Shown here: positions 34,702 through 43,448 of the stretch, one piece after another | Numbering within the stretch: the stretch's first letter is position 1 | How the letters are laid out: the number at the start of each line of letters is the position of its first letter | Source: CAJJDF01 sp965657945 | Lineage (GTDB): Bacteria; Bacteroidota; Bacteroidia; Flavobacteriales_D; CAJJDF01 | Direction: 5' to 3' | Length of the DNA stretch: 64,000 bases | NCBI GenBank assembly: GCA_965657945.1 | Contig: CBFHPW010000010.1 | Span: 6,021-70,020, forward strand | The notes under the pieces: generated by a model | What the model saw: the letters and a program-made list of their open reading frames with translations, nothing else | What the model was told of the DNA's origin: nothing | The model's database searches: none | Position numbers and translations under genes: made by a program

Positions 34702-36381
34702 TTATTGAATGACGAGTTTTTCGGTTCTATTGTCATATTGAACTAGGTAAACCCCTTTTGGTAAATTCGAAATATCTATTCGATTTGTCGATTGTCGACT
34801 GATTGTTTTTCCTTTGGCATTGAACAAAGTTGAACTAACTTTTTCGGAAAAATATAAAAAATCTCCTTGAGTGATGGGATTAGGAAACATTGTTATCCGT
34901 GATTTATTTTGCTCACTTATACCAACTACTTCGTTATCTTGAACAAAAACAGTATCTTTTGAAATAGAGCCAATTTCACCATTAATCACAGCTGTAATGG
35001 TAAAGATAATTGTTTCTAACCCTTCAACATCCAAATCATCAATTAAGAAAAAGGGAATACTGTCTTTTATTTTTCCGTTCGAAAACTTATAAGTACGAGG
35101 AAATACTATGCTTGAAGAATAATCCGAATTTCTAACAGCTGTGCTATTTGTAGTGTCTAGATCAACGATTACTGTTACCGTATCATCCAATTCATTGGAT
35201 AAGTTAAAGCCAGCATATTGAAGTCCATCTCCTTCAGATTGTGAAAAACTAGAAGTGTCAAAATTTACTTTGGGCGGTGTTAAATGATTCAATACGAAAA
35301 GACCTCTCCTTCTGTCCGATGCCAAAATTTTACTTGATCTAAGTAATGGATAAACACCCCAGCAGCCTTCTCCTCCAGGAGCATTTGGTCCTTGATAGGT
35401 GTCGTAGTATCCTATGTTTTTTACGTTAAACTTATTGGAAATATCATAAACTTGAACTCCATCGTAATAATAACTCACATAGGCATAGTTTCCCTTAATA
35501 ATTGGGTTGTGAGGTATTTGGCTATTATTTGGCAATGCTGGACCCTCCAAATCAGTTACTTGAATATTGGTAACGTCTGAAACATCCATGAATTTTGTCC
35601 GTTTCCCGTGAGTTTCATCGCACATAACGTAGGTTGTATCGTCATCCATTAAATAACCCGAGTGGTTATACCCTTGATCCGAGTAACTAGAGATTGTACC
35701 TAAAATAATCGGACTCAATGGATTATTAAAATCGATGATGTGCATCGCATTTTCATCATTTGTATACGCAATGTTATTTCGGACAAAAATATCGTGCACA
35801 TAACCCACGAAAGAGCTCCACCAAACTACATCGTTTTGCAAATCAGCTACTAGTGATGGGGCTGTTGGGGTTGAAATATCAATTATTCTTAACTCATTTG
35901 TCCCAATTTGGGTATTTCCGCCACAAGAGTATAACAAGTCATTTGCTGAATCGATAAAAATATTGTGGGAACGAATCAGTAAATTTCTGCTGTCGTACAC
36001 CACACTGACAGAATCTGGTAAAAAAGATAAGTCTGCTATTTGCAAACTACTATTTGCCTGATCACATACCATGTAGAGGTAGCCATTTCTTACATCAAAA
36101 TCTCGGTGGGTTACATTTCCCCTGTATTGACCAGGTACGAAATCCACTTCTATTAAGTTTGAGGGGTCGGTAATATCAATTATGTGTGATCCTTGAGTCG
36201 AACCAAGAACCGCATATTCTACTCCTTTTATCTCGAAACCAAAAACTTCATTGTAGGTAAATCCACCTGCATTTGTTGGAATTGTGGTATCATTCCAATT
36301 TCCTAAAAATCGAAAGTTTTTACTTTGCGAAAATGACGCTAAGTTCAGGACAGTGAGGACTGAAAAAAAAAGGAGTTTCAT
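34702..36381 (-). CDS. Choice-of-anchor B domain protein with T9SS tail
   Basis: The product has 559 residues: a signal peptide (1-18), then a choice-of-anchor B region (about 22-370) made of LVIVD-like propeller repeats (GSHIIDITDPSNLIEVDFV, LRIIDISTPTAP, VQVYDISNKF) with conserved histidines in THRDFDV and RSHNIFID. An Ig/Calx-beta-like segment (about 375-480) and a type A sorting domain (MFPNPITQ, ISNLPKGVYLV) follow. These proteins are displayed on the surface; their ligand is not known. It heads the operon with PorP/SprF and the PorE-like protein, suggesting that it is the cargo that those two serve. Confidence 0.88.
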   Translation of the reverse strand: MKLLFFSVLTVLNLASFSQSKNFRFLGNWNDTTIPTNAGGFTYNEVFGFEIKGVEYAVLGSTQGSHIIDITDPSNLIEVDFVPGQYRGNVTHRDFDVRNGYLYMVCDQANSSLQIADLSFLPDSVSVVYDSRNLLIRSHNIFIDSANDLLYSCGGNTQIGTNELRIIDISTPTAPSLVADLQNDVVWWSSFVGYVHDIFVRNNIAYTNDENAMHIIDFNNPLSPIILGTISSYSDQGYNHSGYLMDDDTTYVMCDETHGKRTKFMDVSDVTNIQVTDLEGPALPNNSQIPHNPIIKGNYAYVSYYYDGVQVYDISNKFNVKNIGYYDTYQGPNAPGGEGCWGVYPLLRSSKILASDRRRGLFVLNHLTPPKVNFDTSSFSQSEGDGLQYAGFNLSNELDDTVTVIVDLDTTNSTAVRNSDYSSSIVFPRTYKFSNGKIKDSIPFFLIDDLDVEGLETIIFTITAVINGEIGSISKDTVFVQDNEVVGISEQNKSRITMFPNPITQGDFLYFSEKVSSTLFNAKGKTISRQSTNRIDISNLPKGVYLVQYDNRTEKLVIQ

Positions 36382-36413
36382 AGGAAGAATAAAAGATTAA
36401 TCACTCTAAATTA

Positions 36414-36446
36414 CAAAAAAAAACCTTGGCATTGAATTTACCAAGG
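36414..36446 (-). terminator. Probable terminator for the leftward DUF6438 gene
   Basis: Read leftward, CCTTGG, an 11-base loop and CCAAGG are followed by about nine T. The stem is short but GC-rich. It separates yidC and the DUF6438 gene from the downstream T9SS operon. Confidence 0.6.
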
Positions 36447-36474
36447 AATAGTTATTTTAAAGGTTAGTTTGAAT

Positions 36475-37038
36475 CTATTCAGGTGATTTCCATTTTGTTT
36501 TTGAGATAAAAGCTTCAATCATTTTATTGACTTTTTTTAATCGATCATCGCATTCGTATCGGCATAGCACTTTCTTTTCTTTTCCTTCCATATTCAGGTA
36601 GGTAATTGTGCTAGGCAAATCTGTCACAGAGGGATTGTCATAGCTATCTTCAAGGGAAAAGAATCCTGCTGATAAAGCTCCGTTTAATAATTGACTAATT
36701 TCTTCCTTGGACAGCTTAGCTTTAAATATCCCAATTTTTTCCACGTTTTTTAGCCCCTCATAACGCGCCATACCATTTGCAAATACCGTAAAATTGAAAG
36801 TTGGGCAAACACCAAAACACGGTGTTTTGGAAAGTGAAATAACAGTCATTTCGGCAAACTCTTCACTATTCATGTCTAGTGACTCCGCACTAGCATTTTC
36901 AGGTGATTCCATTTCAGTCTTTTTTTCACTTGTTTGCTCCACCCCGCTAGAATTAGCCTGAACCTCTTTGTTTCTGGCTGAACAACTAGCGAAAGTAAAG
37001 GTAGATAAAAGTGCTATACTAATAATAATGTGTTTCAT
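36475..37038 (-). CDS. DUF6438 lipoprotein
   Basis: The product has 187 residues. The start MKHIIISIALLSTFTFASC is a lipoprotein signal with Cys19 as the lipidated residue. A low-complexity Glu/Ser linker (about 23-62) leads to a DUF6438 domain with the signature ISLSKTPCFGVCPTFNF and NGMARYEG. The paired cysteines in CFGVC and a second pair (CRYEC) could form disulfides or bind metal. Function is unknown. It lies 41 bases after yidC and is followed by a terminator, so it is probably transcribed with yidC. Confidence 0.85.
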   Translation of the reverse strand: MKHIIISIALLSTFTFASCSARNKEVQANSSGVEQTSEKKTEMESPENASAESLDMNSEEFAEMTVISLSKTPCFGVCPTFNFTVFANGMARYEGLKNVEKIGIFKAKLSKEEISQLLNGALSAGFFSLEDSYDNPSVTDLPSTITYLNMEGKEKKVLCRYECDDRLKKVNKMIEAFISKTKWKSPE

Positions 37039-37079
37039 ACTCTATGTTTTATTCCTCGAAAACAAGAAGTTTTCCAAAT

Positions 37080-39017
37080 TTATTTTTTCTTCGATTTTTG
37101 AGCAGCCTGTTGTTGCTTCATAGCCTCTTCCATTCTCTTTTGAAAAGCAGATTGTTTCTTAGGCTTTGTTTTATTTAATTCAATCGTTGACCTAATTTTA
37201 TCTTCATTTATCATGTACTTCTTCACCAATAGCATAAGTCCCATTGTGACTAAGTTTCCACATAAGTAATAATAAGTAAGACCTGCAGAAAAACTATTCA
37301 AAAAGAACAACATCATTAGAGGCATTAAGTACATAATCACCTTCATATTTGGCATACCAGGTTGAGAAGGCATGCTCATTTGACTACTATTCATTCTGGT
37401 ATAGAAAATAGTGGAAATACACATTAATAATGTAAAAAGACTGACATGATCTCCATAGGCTGGAATGCTAAACCCCAATTCATACACCGATTCATAAGTA
37501 GATAAATCTTCTGCCCAAAGAAAAGAACGTTGTCTTAGATCAATGTTGGATGGAAAAAATTTAAAGACTGCCAAAAGAATAGGCATTTGGATAAAAATAG
37601 GTAAACAACCCGCCATTGGATTTACTCCTGATTTTCGGTAAAGTGCCATTGTTTCTCTTTGCTTTTCAGCCATATCCCCATCTTTGAACTTTTCGTTTAT
37701 TTTGGTAATTTCTGGCTTCAGCACTTTCATTTTCGCACTCGACTTATAGTTTTTGTAAGTCAATGGAAGAATAATTAGTCTTACTGCAAGAGTCACAAGT
37801 AGAATTATGAGACCCATTGCAATTCCAAAATTATTCAAAAAGTTGAAAATTGGTTTTATCAGCCACTTTGCAGTCCATCTAAAAATCCCCCAACCTAGAT
37901 CGATAATATCTTCCATTTCATTTTCGTGTGAGGCTAAAATATCGTAATCATTAGGACCAAAGAAAAAAGTCATTGGTATGCTTGTTCGGTTATTTATTTC
38001 TGTTGAGACATTCAGTTCTGCTTTGTATTCGTCAGAATATCTTGCTGTTTTTAACGGACGTGAGTAAACTGAACCTCCTTTTTGAAAACCTTCTTTTGAA
38101 ATCACTACACTGGAAAAATAGCATTGTTTAAATGCGACCCAATCAGTTTTGGATTCCAACTCTTCCGAGTCTTCAGTCATTTCACTTAAATAAGTTCTTC
38201 CGTCATCACTTGGCTTGTAAAATACGCTACTCATTCTGCTTTGTCCTTCAGCTTCTTTTTCGGTAACAAGAGATTTTAGTTCCCAATTAAAAGTCATATC
38301 ATCTCCTTCTACTACTCCTTCTAGCCCAACAAAATCTAATGAATATTCTACGTTATAATTTTCTGTTAAACGATACTTCATTTCCACAAAGCTTCCTTCT
38401 TTATTTGTTTTAGCTCTCAGGATTAATTCATCTTGTTCTGTTTTTACAGGAACAAAAAACAATTCTTTTGTTTCAATATCCTTCGAGTTTTTCATTTCAA
38501 ATCTGAAAGACATCGAACTAGAATCTTCATCAAATAATATTAATGGCTCAAGTATTGGTAGATCTTTTGCCGGAACACCTTTTAATGAATCTTTCGCAAT
38601 CATGTAATTACTGTAGTTCTGGTATTTCTTTAATTCTGTTTTTACAATTTCTCCACCCTTACTGGAAATAGTGATCTTTAAGTCCTCATTCTCAATAGAG
38701 TAATATTCTTTTGTTCCTTGAGCTGATGGAGCAAAAACACTAAAAGTTTGTGAAAGTTTTTTATTTAATTCACTCTGTTGTGCTATTGCAATTGAGTCTC
38801 TTTCTACTTGAGTATAAGAGGAATCAATCGCAACTTCATTTGATTCAAGTGCCAAATTAGCCTGTTTTTCTGCGTTTGCGATGCTATCGGATAAAAAAGC
38901 TTGCTCTTGTTGTTCTCTTCTTTCTTGCAACTCTTCTTCGGAAGGCTGATTCACTATTTGAAAAGTGAATAAAATTCCTATTATTAATACGATTCCTATT
39001 AAGGTATTTCTGTCCAT
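37080..39017 (-). CDS. yidC: Membrane protein insertase YidC
   Basis: The product has 645 residues, usual for the Gram-negative form. Residue 1-22 is the first membrane helix, a Glu-rich linker and a large periplasmic beta-sandwich (about 100-350) follow, and the conserved insertase core is at about 370-600 (GWGIFRWTAKWLIKPIF, SAKMKVLKPEI, NPMAGCLPIFIQMPIL, with the helix-2 arginine in TLAVRLIILPLTYKNY). The C-terminus is basic and Gln-rich (KQQQAAQKSKKK), as in ribosome-binding tails. It inserts and folds inner-membrane proteins with or without Sec. A TATCTTTG box lies at 39045-39052 in the leftward sense, a possible -7 element. Confidence 0.96.
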   Translation of the reverse strand: MDRNTLIGIVLIIGILFTFQIVNQPSEEELQERREQQEQAFLSDSIANAEKQANLALESNEVAIDSSYTQVERDSIAIAQQSELNKKLSQTFSVFAPSAQGTKEYYSIENEDLKITISSKGGEIVKTELKKYQNYSNYMIAKDSLKGVPAKDLPILEPLILFDEDSSSMSFRFEMKNSKDIETKELFFVPVKTEQDELILRAKTNKEGSFVEMKYRLTENYNVEYSLDFVGLEGVVEGDDMTFNWELKSLVTEKEAEGQSRMSSVFYKPSDDGRTYLSEMTEDSEELESKTDWVAFKQCYFSSVVISKEGFQKGGSVYSRPLKTARYSDEYKAELNVSTEINNRTSIPMTFFFGPNDYDILASHENEMEDIIDLGWGIFRWTAKWLIKPIFNFLNNFGIAMGLIILLVTLAVRLIILPLTYKNYKSSAKMKVLKPEITKINEKFKDGDMAEKQRETMALYRKSGVNPMAGCLPIFIQMPILLAVFKFFPSNIDLRQRSFLWAEDLSTYESVYELGFSIPAYGDHVSLFTLLMCISTIFYTRMNSSQMSMPSQPGMPNMKVIMYLMPLMMLFFLNSFSAGLTYYYLCGNLVTMGLMLLVKKYMINEDKIRSTIELNKTKPKKQSAFQKRMEEAMKQQQAAQKSKKK

Positions 39018-39171
39018 GACTTGTTTTTATTCTCTTGTAAGCCCCAAAGATAATTTTTTTTTACGCTAAATCGGCTCCATTCTTCTATTTTTAAAAGTAG
39101 GTTGTTTAGAGCAAAAGGAAGAAAAATAAAAAAGCGAGGATATTTTCGTTGGTTTACGTTAAATTTGACCT

Positions 39172-39603
39172 ATGAAACTAATCATTATCAATGGTCCAAA
39201 TCTTAATTTAGTTGGAACTCGAAACCCAGAAATTTATGGCAATACAAGCCTAGAAGACTATTTAAAAAAGTTGAAACCAGCCTACGACTTTGACGTATTT
39301 CAATCCAATATTGAAGGTGAAATTATCGATAAACTACAGGCTTGTGAATCGGAAAAATACCAAGGAATTATACTCAATGCAGGAGGTTACACTCACACTT
39401 CGGTAGCAATTGCTGATGCAATAGAAGCTATCATTGTTCCTGTTTTAGAGGTACATATTTCGAATATTTTTGCTCGAGAAGATTTTCGAAGTAAATCAAT
39501 TTTAGCACCTAATTGCATTGGGCATATTTCGGGCTTTGGATTACTTAGTTATGAATTAGCTTTAAAAGCTTTTTTATCAATCTCACAACAAATAAAAAAT
39601 TAA
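39172..39603 (+). CDS. aroQ: 3-dehydroquinate dehydratase, type II
   Basis: The product has 143 residues. It dehydrates 3-dehydroquinate in the shikimate pathway, as a dodecameric flavodoxin-like enzyme. The start IINGPNLNLVGTRNPEIYG carries the conserved Asn, Arg and Tyr of the active site, and NAGGYTHTSVAIADA and EVHISNIF follow, with the catalytic histidine in VHIS. It is divergent from yidC across 154 bases. No other aromatic-pathway gene adjoins, apart from the chorismate-consuming menF 5 kb to the right. Confidence 0.96.
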   Translation: MKLIIINGPNLNLVGTRNPEIYGNTSLEDYLKKLKPAYDFDVFQSNIEGEIIDKLQACESEKYQGIILNAGGYTHTSVAIADAIEAIIVPVLEVHISNIFAREDFRSKSILAPNCIGHISGFGLLSYELALKAFLSISQQIKN

Positions 39604-39615
39604 ACTGCAAATCTC

Positions 39616-39623
39616 TATATTTG
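39616..39623 (+). promoter_or_regulatory. Possible -7 box for hbd
   Basis: TATATTTG fits the Bacteroidota -7 consensus exactly and lies 18 bases before the hbd start. No clear TTTG is found 19 bases upstream, so this is tentative. Confidence 0.4.
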
Positions 39624-39641
39624 CATCAAATCAAAAAAACT

Positions 39642-40532
39642 ATGAAAAAAATAGCCGTTATAGGAGCCGGAACTATGGGAAATGGAATTGCACATGTGTT
39701 TGCACAGTCTGGATTTACAGTTTCCTTAATTGATATTTCACAAAACTCGCTTGATAAAGCCCTTACAACAATTACTAAAAACCTAGACAGACTTCTTACA
39801 AAAGAAAGAATTACCGAAGAAGTAAAAAACAACACCTTATCGAACATAACAACCTTTACAGATATGGCAGAGGGTGTAAGTGACGTGGAGCTTGTAGTGG
39901 AAGCTGCTACCGAAAACATTGATTTAAAGCTGAATATTTTCAAGCAACTGGATGAATTAACCGCTAAGAACGTCATTTTAGCATCCAACACTTCTTCTAT
40001 TTCCATTACACAAATTGGTGCGGCTACTAGCAGACCTGATAAAGTTATAGGAATGCATTTTATGAATCCGGTTCCAATAATGAAGTTGGTGGAAATAATT
40101 AGAGGTTACGCTACTACCGATGAAGTAACTCAAACAATTATGGAGATGAGCAAAACTTTAGGAAAAACTCCAGTAGAAGTGAATGATTATCCCGGTTTTA
40201 TTGCCAACAGAATCCTGATGCCAATGATTAATGAAGCAATTTACTCCTTGTACGAAAGTGTAGCAGGTGTAGAAGAAATTGATACCGTTATGAAATTAGG
40301 TATGGCTCATCCTATGGGACCTCTTCAATTAGCTGATTTTATTGGCCTGGATGTTTGTTTATCCATACTAAATGTGCTTCACGATGGATTTGGAAATCCA
40401 AAATATGCCCCTTGCCCCTTACTTGTGAATATGGTAATGGCAGGAAAACTAGGAGTGAAATCGGGAGAAGGATTCTATTCTTGGGGACACGGAACAAAAG
40501 AACTTATCGTTGCTGATAATTTTAAGAAATAA
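39642..40532 (+). CDS. hbd: 3-hydroxybutyryl-CoA dehydrogenase family protein
   Basis: From the ATG at 39642 the product has 296 residues; a TTG seven codons upstream is in frame but falls within the promoter-like box, so I prefer the ATG. The start MKKIAVIGAGTMGNGIAHVFAQ is an NAD-binding Rossmann fold of the 3-hydroxyacyl-CoA dehydrogenase family. SNTSSISI and HFMNPVPIMKLVEII contain the catalytic serine/histidine/glutamate set, and NDYPGFIANRILMPMINEA begins the C-terminal domain. It oxidises or reduces 3-hydroxyacyl-CoA in short-chain fatty-acid metabolism. No thiolase or crotonase gene is next to it. Confidence 0.93.
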   Translation: MKKIAVIGAGTMGNGIAHVFAQSGFTVSLIDISQNSLDKALTTITKNLDRLLTKERITEEVKNNTLSNITTFTDMAEGVSDVELVVEAATENIDLKLNIFKQLDELTAKNVILASNTSSISITQIGAATSRPDKVIGMHFMNPVPIMKLVEIIRGYATTDEVTQTIMEMSKTLGKTPVEVNDYPGFIANRILMPMINEAIYSLYESVAGVEEIDTVMKLGMAHPMGPLQLADFIGLDVCLSILNVLHDGFGNPKYAPCPLLVNMVMAGKLGVKSGEGFYSWGHGTKELIVADNFKK

Positions 40533-40545
40533 AAAGAAAACCATT

Positions 40546-41685
40546 ATGAGTGAAATCGAAAACCTTCAAAACGAATTAAAAGAAACGAGAAAAGCTCTTC
40601 AAGACAGTAAAATGATTTTTAATCATATTGTTGAATCTACTTTTGCAGGATATTTTGATTGGAATATTCCCGAAAACACGGAGTATCTAAGCCCGACTTT
40701 CAAGAAAATGTTTGGTTATGAGGATCATGAAATGGAAAACAGCCCTGAAGCTTGGCAAAAAATCATCCATCCAGAAGATTTACCCAAAGTGTTTGAATTG
40801 TTTTCCGCTCATGTGCAATCGAAAGGAGAAGTTCCTTTTGACAGCGAATTGAGGTATTACCACAAGGACGGTTCAATTGTATGGGTTTTTTGTAGAGGAA
40901 AGGTGATAGAATGGGATAACCAGGGGAATCCCGTTCGAATGTTGGGGTCTCACATCAATATTACACATATAAAAAAGGAAGAGGAGACCAAACTCTACCT
41001 AGAAAAACTGGAGCAAAAAAATAAAGAATTACAACAATTCGCATATGTAGCTTCTCACGATTTACAAGAGCCTTTGCGGACAATTATCAGCTTTACAGAT
41101 TTAATGCTCGAGCAATACAGCGGTAGTATAAAAGGAAATGCTGATACCTATTTGAGATTTATTTCGGATGCTTCAGCTAGAATGAGTAATTTGATAAAAG
41201 GACTGTTGGATTACACGAGAATCGGGAAAAATTTTGAAATTTCTGAATTGGATACGAATCTAATTTTAAAAAATCTATTAAATGACCTAAACACCCTGAT
41301 AGTTGAAAGAAATGCAAAGTTTGAAATTGAACAACTGCCTGTTATTTCAGGATTGGACATTGAGATAATATCCTTGTTTACCAATTTAATTACCAATGCC
41401 ATTAAATACAAAAAGAAAGGTGAAAATCCACTAATAAAAATTGGTGCTACTGAAGAAACTGATCATTGGAAATTTCATGTAGAGGACAACGGAATTGGAA
41501 TTGAAAAAACTCATTTGAAACGTATATTCCTTATCTTTCAGAGATTACACAACAAAGATGAATATGCCGGAACAGGAATAGGACTTGCTCACTGCCAGAA
41601 AATTGTAGAACTCCATGGAGGAAAAATTTGGGTAGAATCATCTCCAGGATTGGGGAGTACTTTTTACTTTACTATACCGAAATAA
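40546..41685 (+). CDS. Soluble PAS-domain histidine kinase
   Basis: I place the start at the ATG at 40546 (379 residues); an earlier in-frame start overlaps hbd and gives a non-domain extension. An N-terminal coiled coil (1-22) leads to a PAS domain (about 22-145; FAGYFDWNIPENTEYLSP and YYHKDGSIVWV), a short helix, the HisKA box FAYVASHDLQEPLRTI with phospho-acceptor H171, and a HATPase domain (N box NLITNAIKYKKKG, G1 EDNGIGIE, G2 GTGIGLAHC). There is no membrane segment, so it senses a cytoplasmic signal, perhaps through a PAS-bound cofactor. The response regulator 11 bases downstream is its likely partner. Confidence 0.9.
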   Translation: MSEIENLQNELKETRKALQDSKMIFNHIVESTFAGYFDWNIPENTEYLSPTFKKMFGYEDHEMENSPEAWQKIIHPEDLPKVFELFSAHVQSKGEVPFDSELRYYHKDGSIVWVFCRGKVIEWDNQGNPVRMLGSHINITHIKKEEETKLYLEKLEQKNKELQQFAYVASHDLQEPLRTIISFTDLMLEQYSGSIKGNADTYLRFISDASARMSNLIKGLLDYTRIGKNFEISELDTNLILKNLLNDLNTLIVERNAKFEIEQLPVISGLDIEIISLFTNLITNAIKYKKKGENPLIKIGATEETDHWKFHVEDNGIGIEKTHLKRIFLIFQRLHNKDEYAGTGIGLAHCQKIVELHGGKIWVESSPGLGSTFYFTIPK

Positions 41686-41696
41686 ACTATCTCATT

Positions 41697-42104
41697 ATGA
41701 CAACAAAATTAAATTCTGTACTTCTAATAGATGATGATGAACCAACAAACTTCATCGCCAAAATGATTGTAACAAAAGCAAATCTAAACAATACAACCGA
41801 AGCAATCCAAAGTGGTGTAAAAGCTCTCGAATTTCTCGCGGATGATAAATTAGCTCATCACGATATTCCAGATTTAATTTTTTTAGATATAAATATGCCA
41901 ACTATGAACGGTTGGGAATTCTTGGAAGAATACAAGAAATTAGAGATCCACAACAAGAAGAAAATCGTGTTGTATATGCTCACTACCTCCATGAATGATG
42001 ATGATCAAATTAGGTCAGAAAAATTTGATCATGTGGATGGTTTCCTAATCAAACCCCTAACCCTAAAAACTTATACCGACATCGTGAATAAGCATTTCGT
42101 CTAG
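41697..42104 (+). CDS. Single-domain response regulator
   Basis: The ATG at 41697 gives 135 residues; a longer in-frame version would run back into the kinase gene. It is a bare receiver domain of the Rcp1-like kind: acidic cluster IDDDE (11-15), phospho-acceptor D64 in LIFLDINMPTMNG, the Thr in MLTTSMND, and the lysine in FLIKPL. No output domain follows, so it must act by protein contact, like CheY. It is next to the PAS kinase and is its probable target. Confidence 0.92.
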   Translation: MTTKLNSVLLIDDDEPTNFIAKMIVTKANLNNTTEAIQSGVKALEFLADDKLAHHDIPDLIFLDINMPTMNGWEFLEEYKKLEIHNKKKIVLYMLTTSMNDDDQIRSEKFDHVDGFLIKPLTLKTYTDIVNKHFV

Positions 42105-42129
42105 GTTTTCTCATTCCTTTTTTTATTCC

Positions 42130-42137
42130 TAACTTTG
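42130..42137 (+). promoter_or_regulatory. Possible -7 box for the dihydroorotase-like gene
   Basis: TAACTTTG matches TAnnTTTG and lies 16 bases before the start codon at 42154. The sequence 19 bases upstream is TTTC, one base off TTTG. Confidence 0.4.
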
Positions 42138-42153
42138 AAAAACAAATTGAAAC

Positions 42154-43407
42154 ATGAAGACAAACCAGCTTTTAAAATCGGCCAAAATTATTTGTACCTC
42201 TTCCCCGTTTCATGGTCAAATTAAGGACCTACTCATAACAGACGGCATTATCAAAGAAATATCGGACTCGATAGATCATGCGGACTCGAGTCATTCGATT
42301 ATTTCACTTCCTAATTTGCATGTTTCTTTAGGTTGGATAGATAGCAAATCAAATTTGCGCGAACCCGGTGAGGAATGGAAAGAAACAATTGAATCAGGAG
42401 CCAAAGCTGGAATAGCTGGAGGATTTTCTCAGTTAATAATCTCTGCTTCCACCAAACAGCCATTGGATAGCAAAAACCGAATAGATTTTATACACAATGT
42501 TTCAAATCAATTGCCAATTTCTATTACCCCGATGGGTACATTGAGTCATGAACGAAAAGGAGAAGAACTTTCTGAAATGTTTGAAATGAGTGTGGCAGGC
42601 GCAGTAGCTTTCTCAGATGACAAACAAGATGTAAGCACAGGATTAATGTCCAAAGCTCTGCTCTACTCCAAGAACATCAATAAACTGATAGTCAGCTTTC
42701 CGAATGACAATTCTCTCTCCTCAAGTGGACAAATTCACGAAGGAAAAACCAGTACAAGAATGGGACTAAAGGGAATTCCTTCACTTTCCGAAACCTTGAG
42801 AATTGAAAGAGATTTAGCCTTGGCCGATTACCACGATAGCCCCATTCATTTCTCTTGCATTTCTTCTGAAAAATCGGTTAATCTCATACGAGCTGCGAAA
42901 GAAAAAGGGTTGAAAGTGACTTGCGACATTGCCGCTCATCAACTTTTCTTTACCGATAAAAACGCAAATGAATTTGATTCGCACTTCAAAGTTTTACCTC
43001 CCTTTAGAGAGCAAAAAGACATCGATGCCTTGATTCAGGGACTCAAAGATGGCACAATTGACGCTATTTGTTCGGACCACACTCCTCACGATATTGAGGA
43101 TAAAAAATTGGAATTTGACTTGGCTGAATTTGGAATAATTGGTTTGGAAACTGCCTTTGCCTGTGCTCACAGCATCTTAAAAGGCAAATTAAATACGGCA
43201 GAAATAATTGAAAAATTCACTACCGGACCTAGTAAGATTTTTGGTCTAGAACAAGGAGAAATAAAAGAGGGAACGAAAGCAAATCTCACGTTGTTTGATC
43301 CTTCTCTAGAGTGGGTTTTCGACAAGTCAAATATCAAGTCCAAATCAAAAAACACTCCCTTTATTGGAGAAAAATTTACAGGTAAATCATTGGGAGTAAT
43401 TTGCTAA
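42154..43407 (+). CDS. Dihydroorotase-like protein with a degenerate metal site
   Basis: The product has 417 residues and is clearly an amidohydrolase of the dihydroorotase branch (WIDSKSNLREPG, GAKAGIAGGFSQLI, CSDHTPHD, GIIGLETAF). However, the HxH metal pair is replaced by K65-S66-N67, and the usual histidine of the HISS strand is a cysteine (HFSCISSE); the DHTPH aspartate and histidines remain. A true dihydroorotase is encoded at 13498. The likely reading is a non-catalytic PyrC paralogue, comparable to the inactive PyrC-prime subunits that stabilise aspartate transcarbamoylase in some bacteria, or an enzyme with a changed reaction. No pyrB is adjacent. The gene starts a run continuing into the SpmAB-like protein. 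Confidence 0.85.
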   Translation: MKTNQLLKSAKIICTSSPFHGQIKDLLITDGIIKEISDSIDHADSSHSIISLPNLHVSLGWIDSKSNLREPGEEWKETIESGAKAGIAGGFSQLIISASTKQPLDSKNRIDFIHNVSNQLPISITPMGTLSHERKGEELSEMFEMSVAGAVAFSDDKQDVSTGLMSKALLYSKNINKLIVSFPNDNSLSSSGQIHEGKTSTRMGLKGIPSLSETLRIERDLALADYHDSPIHFSCISSEKSVNLIRAAKEKGLKVTCDIAAHQLFFTDKNANEFDSHFKVLPPFREQKDIDALIQGLKDGTIDAICSDHTPHDIEDKKLEFDLAEFGIIGLETAFACAHSILKGKLNTAEIIEKFTTGPSKIFGLEQGEIKEGTKANLTLFDPSLEWVFDKSNIKSKSKNTPFIGEKFTGKSLGVIC

Positions 43408-43448
43408 ATGAGAGAAGGTTCAATCCTTTTTAGAAACCACAATAATTA

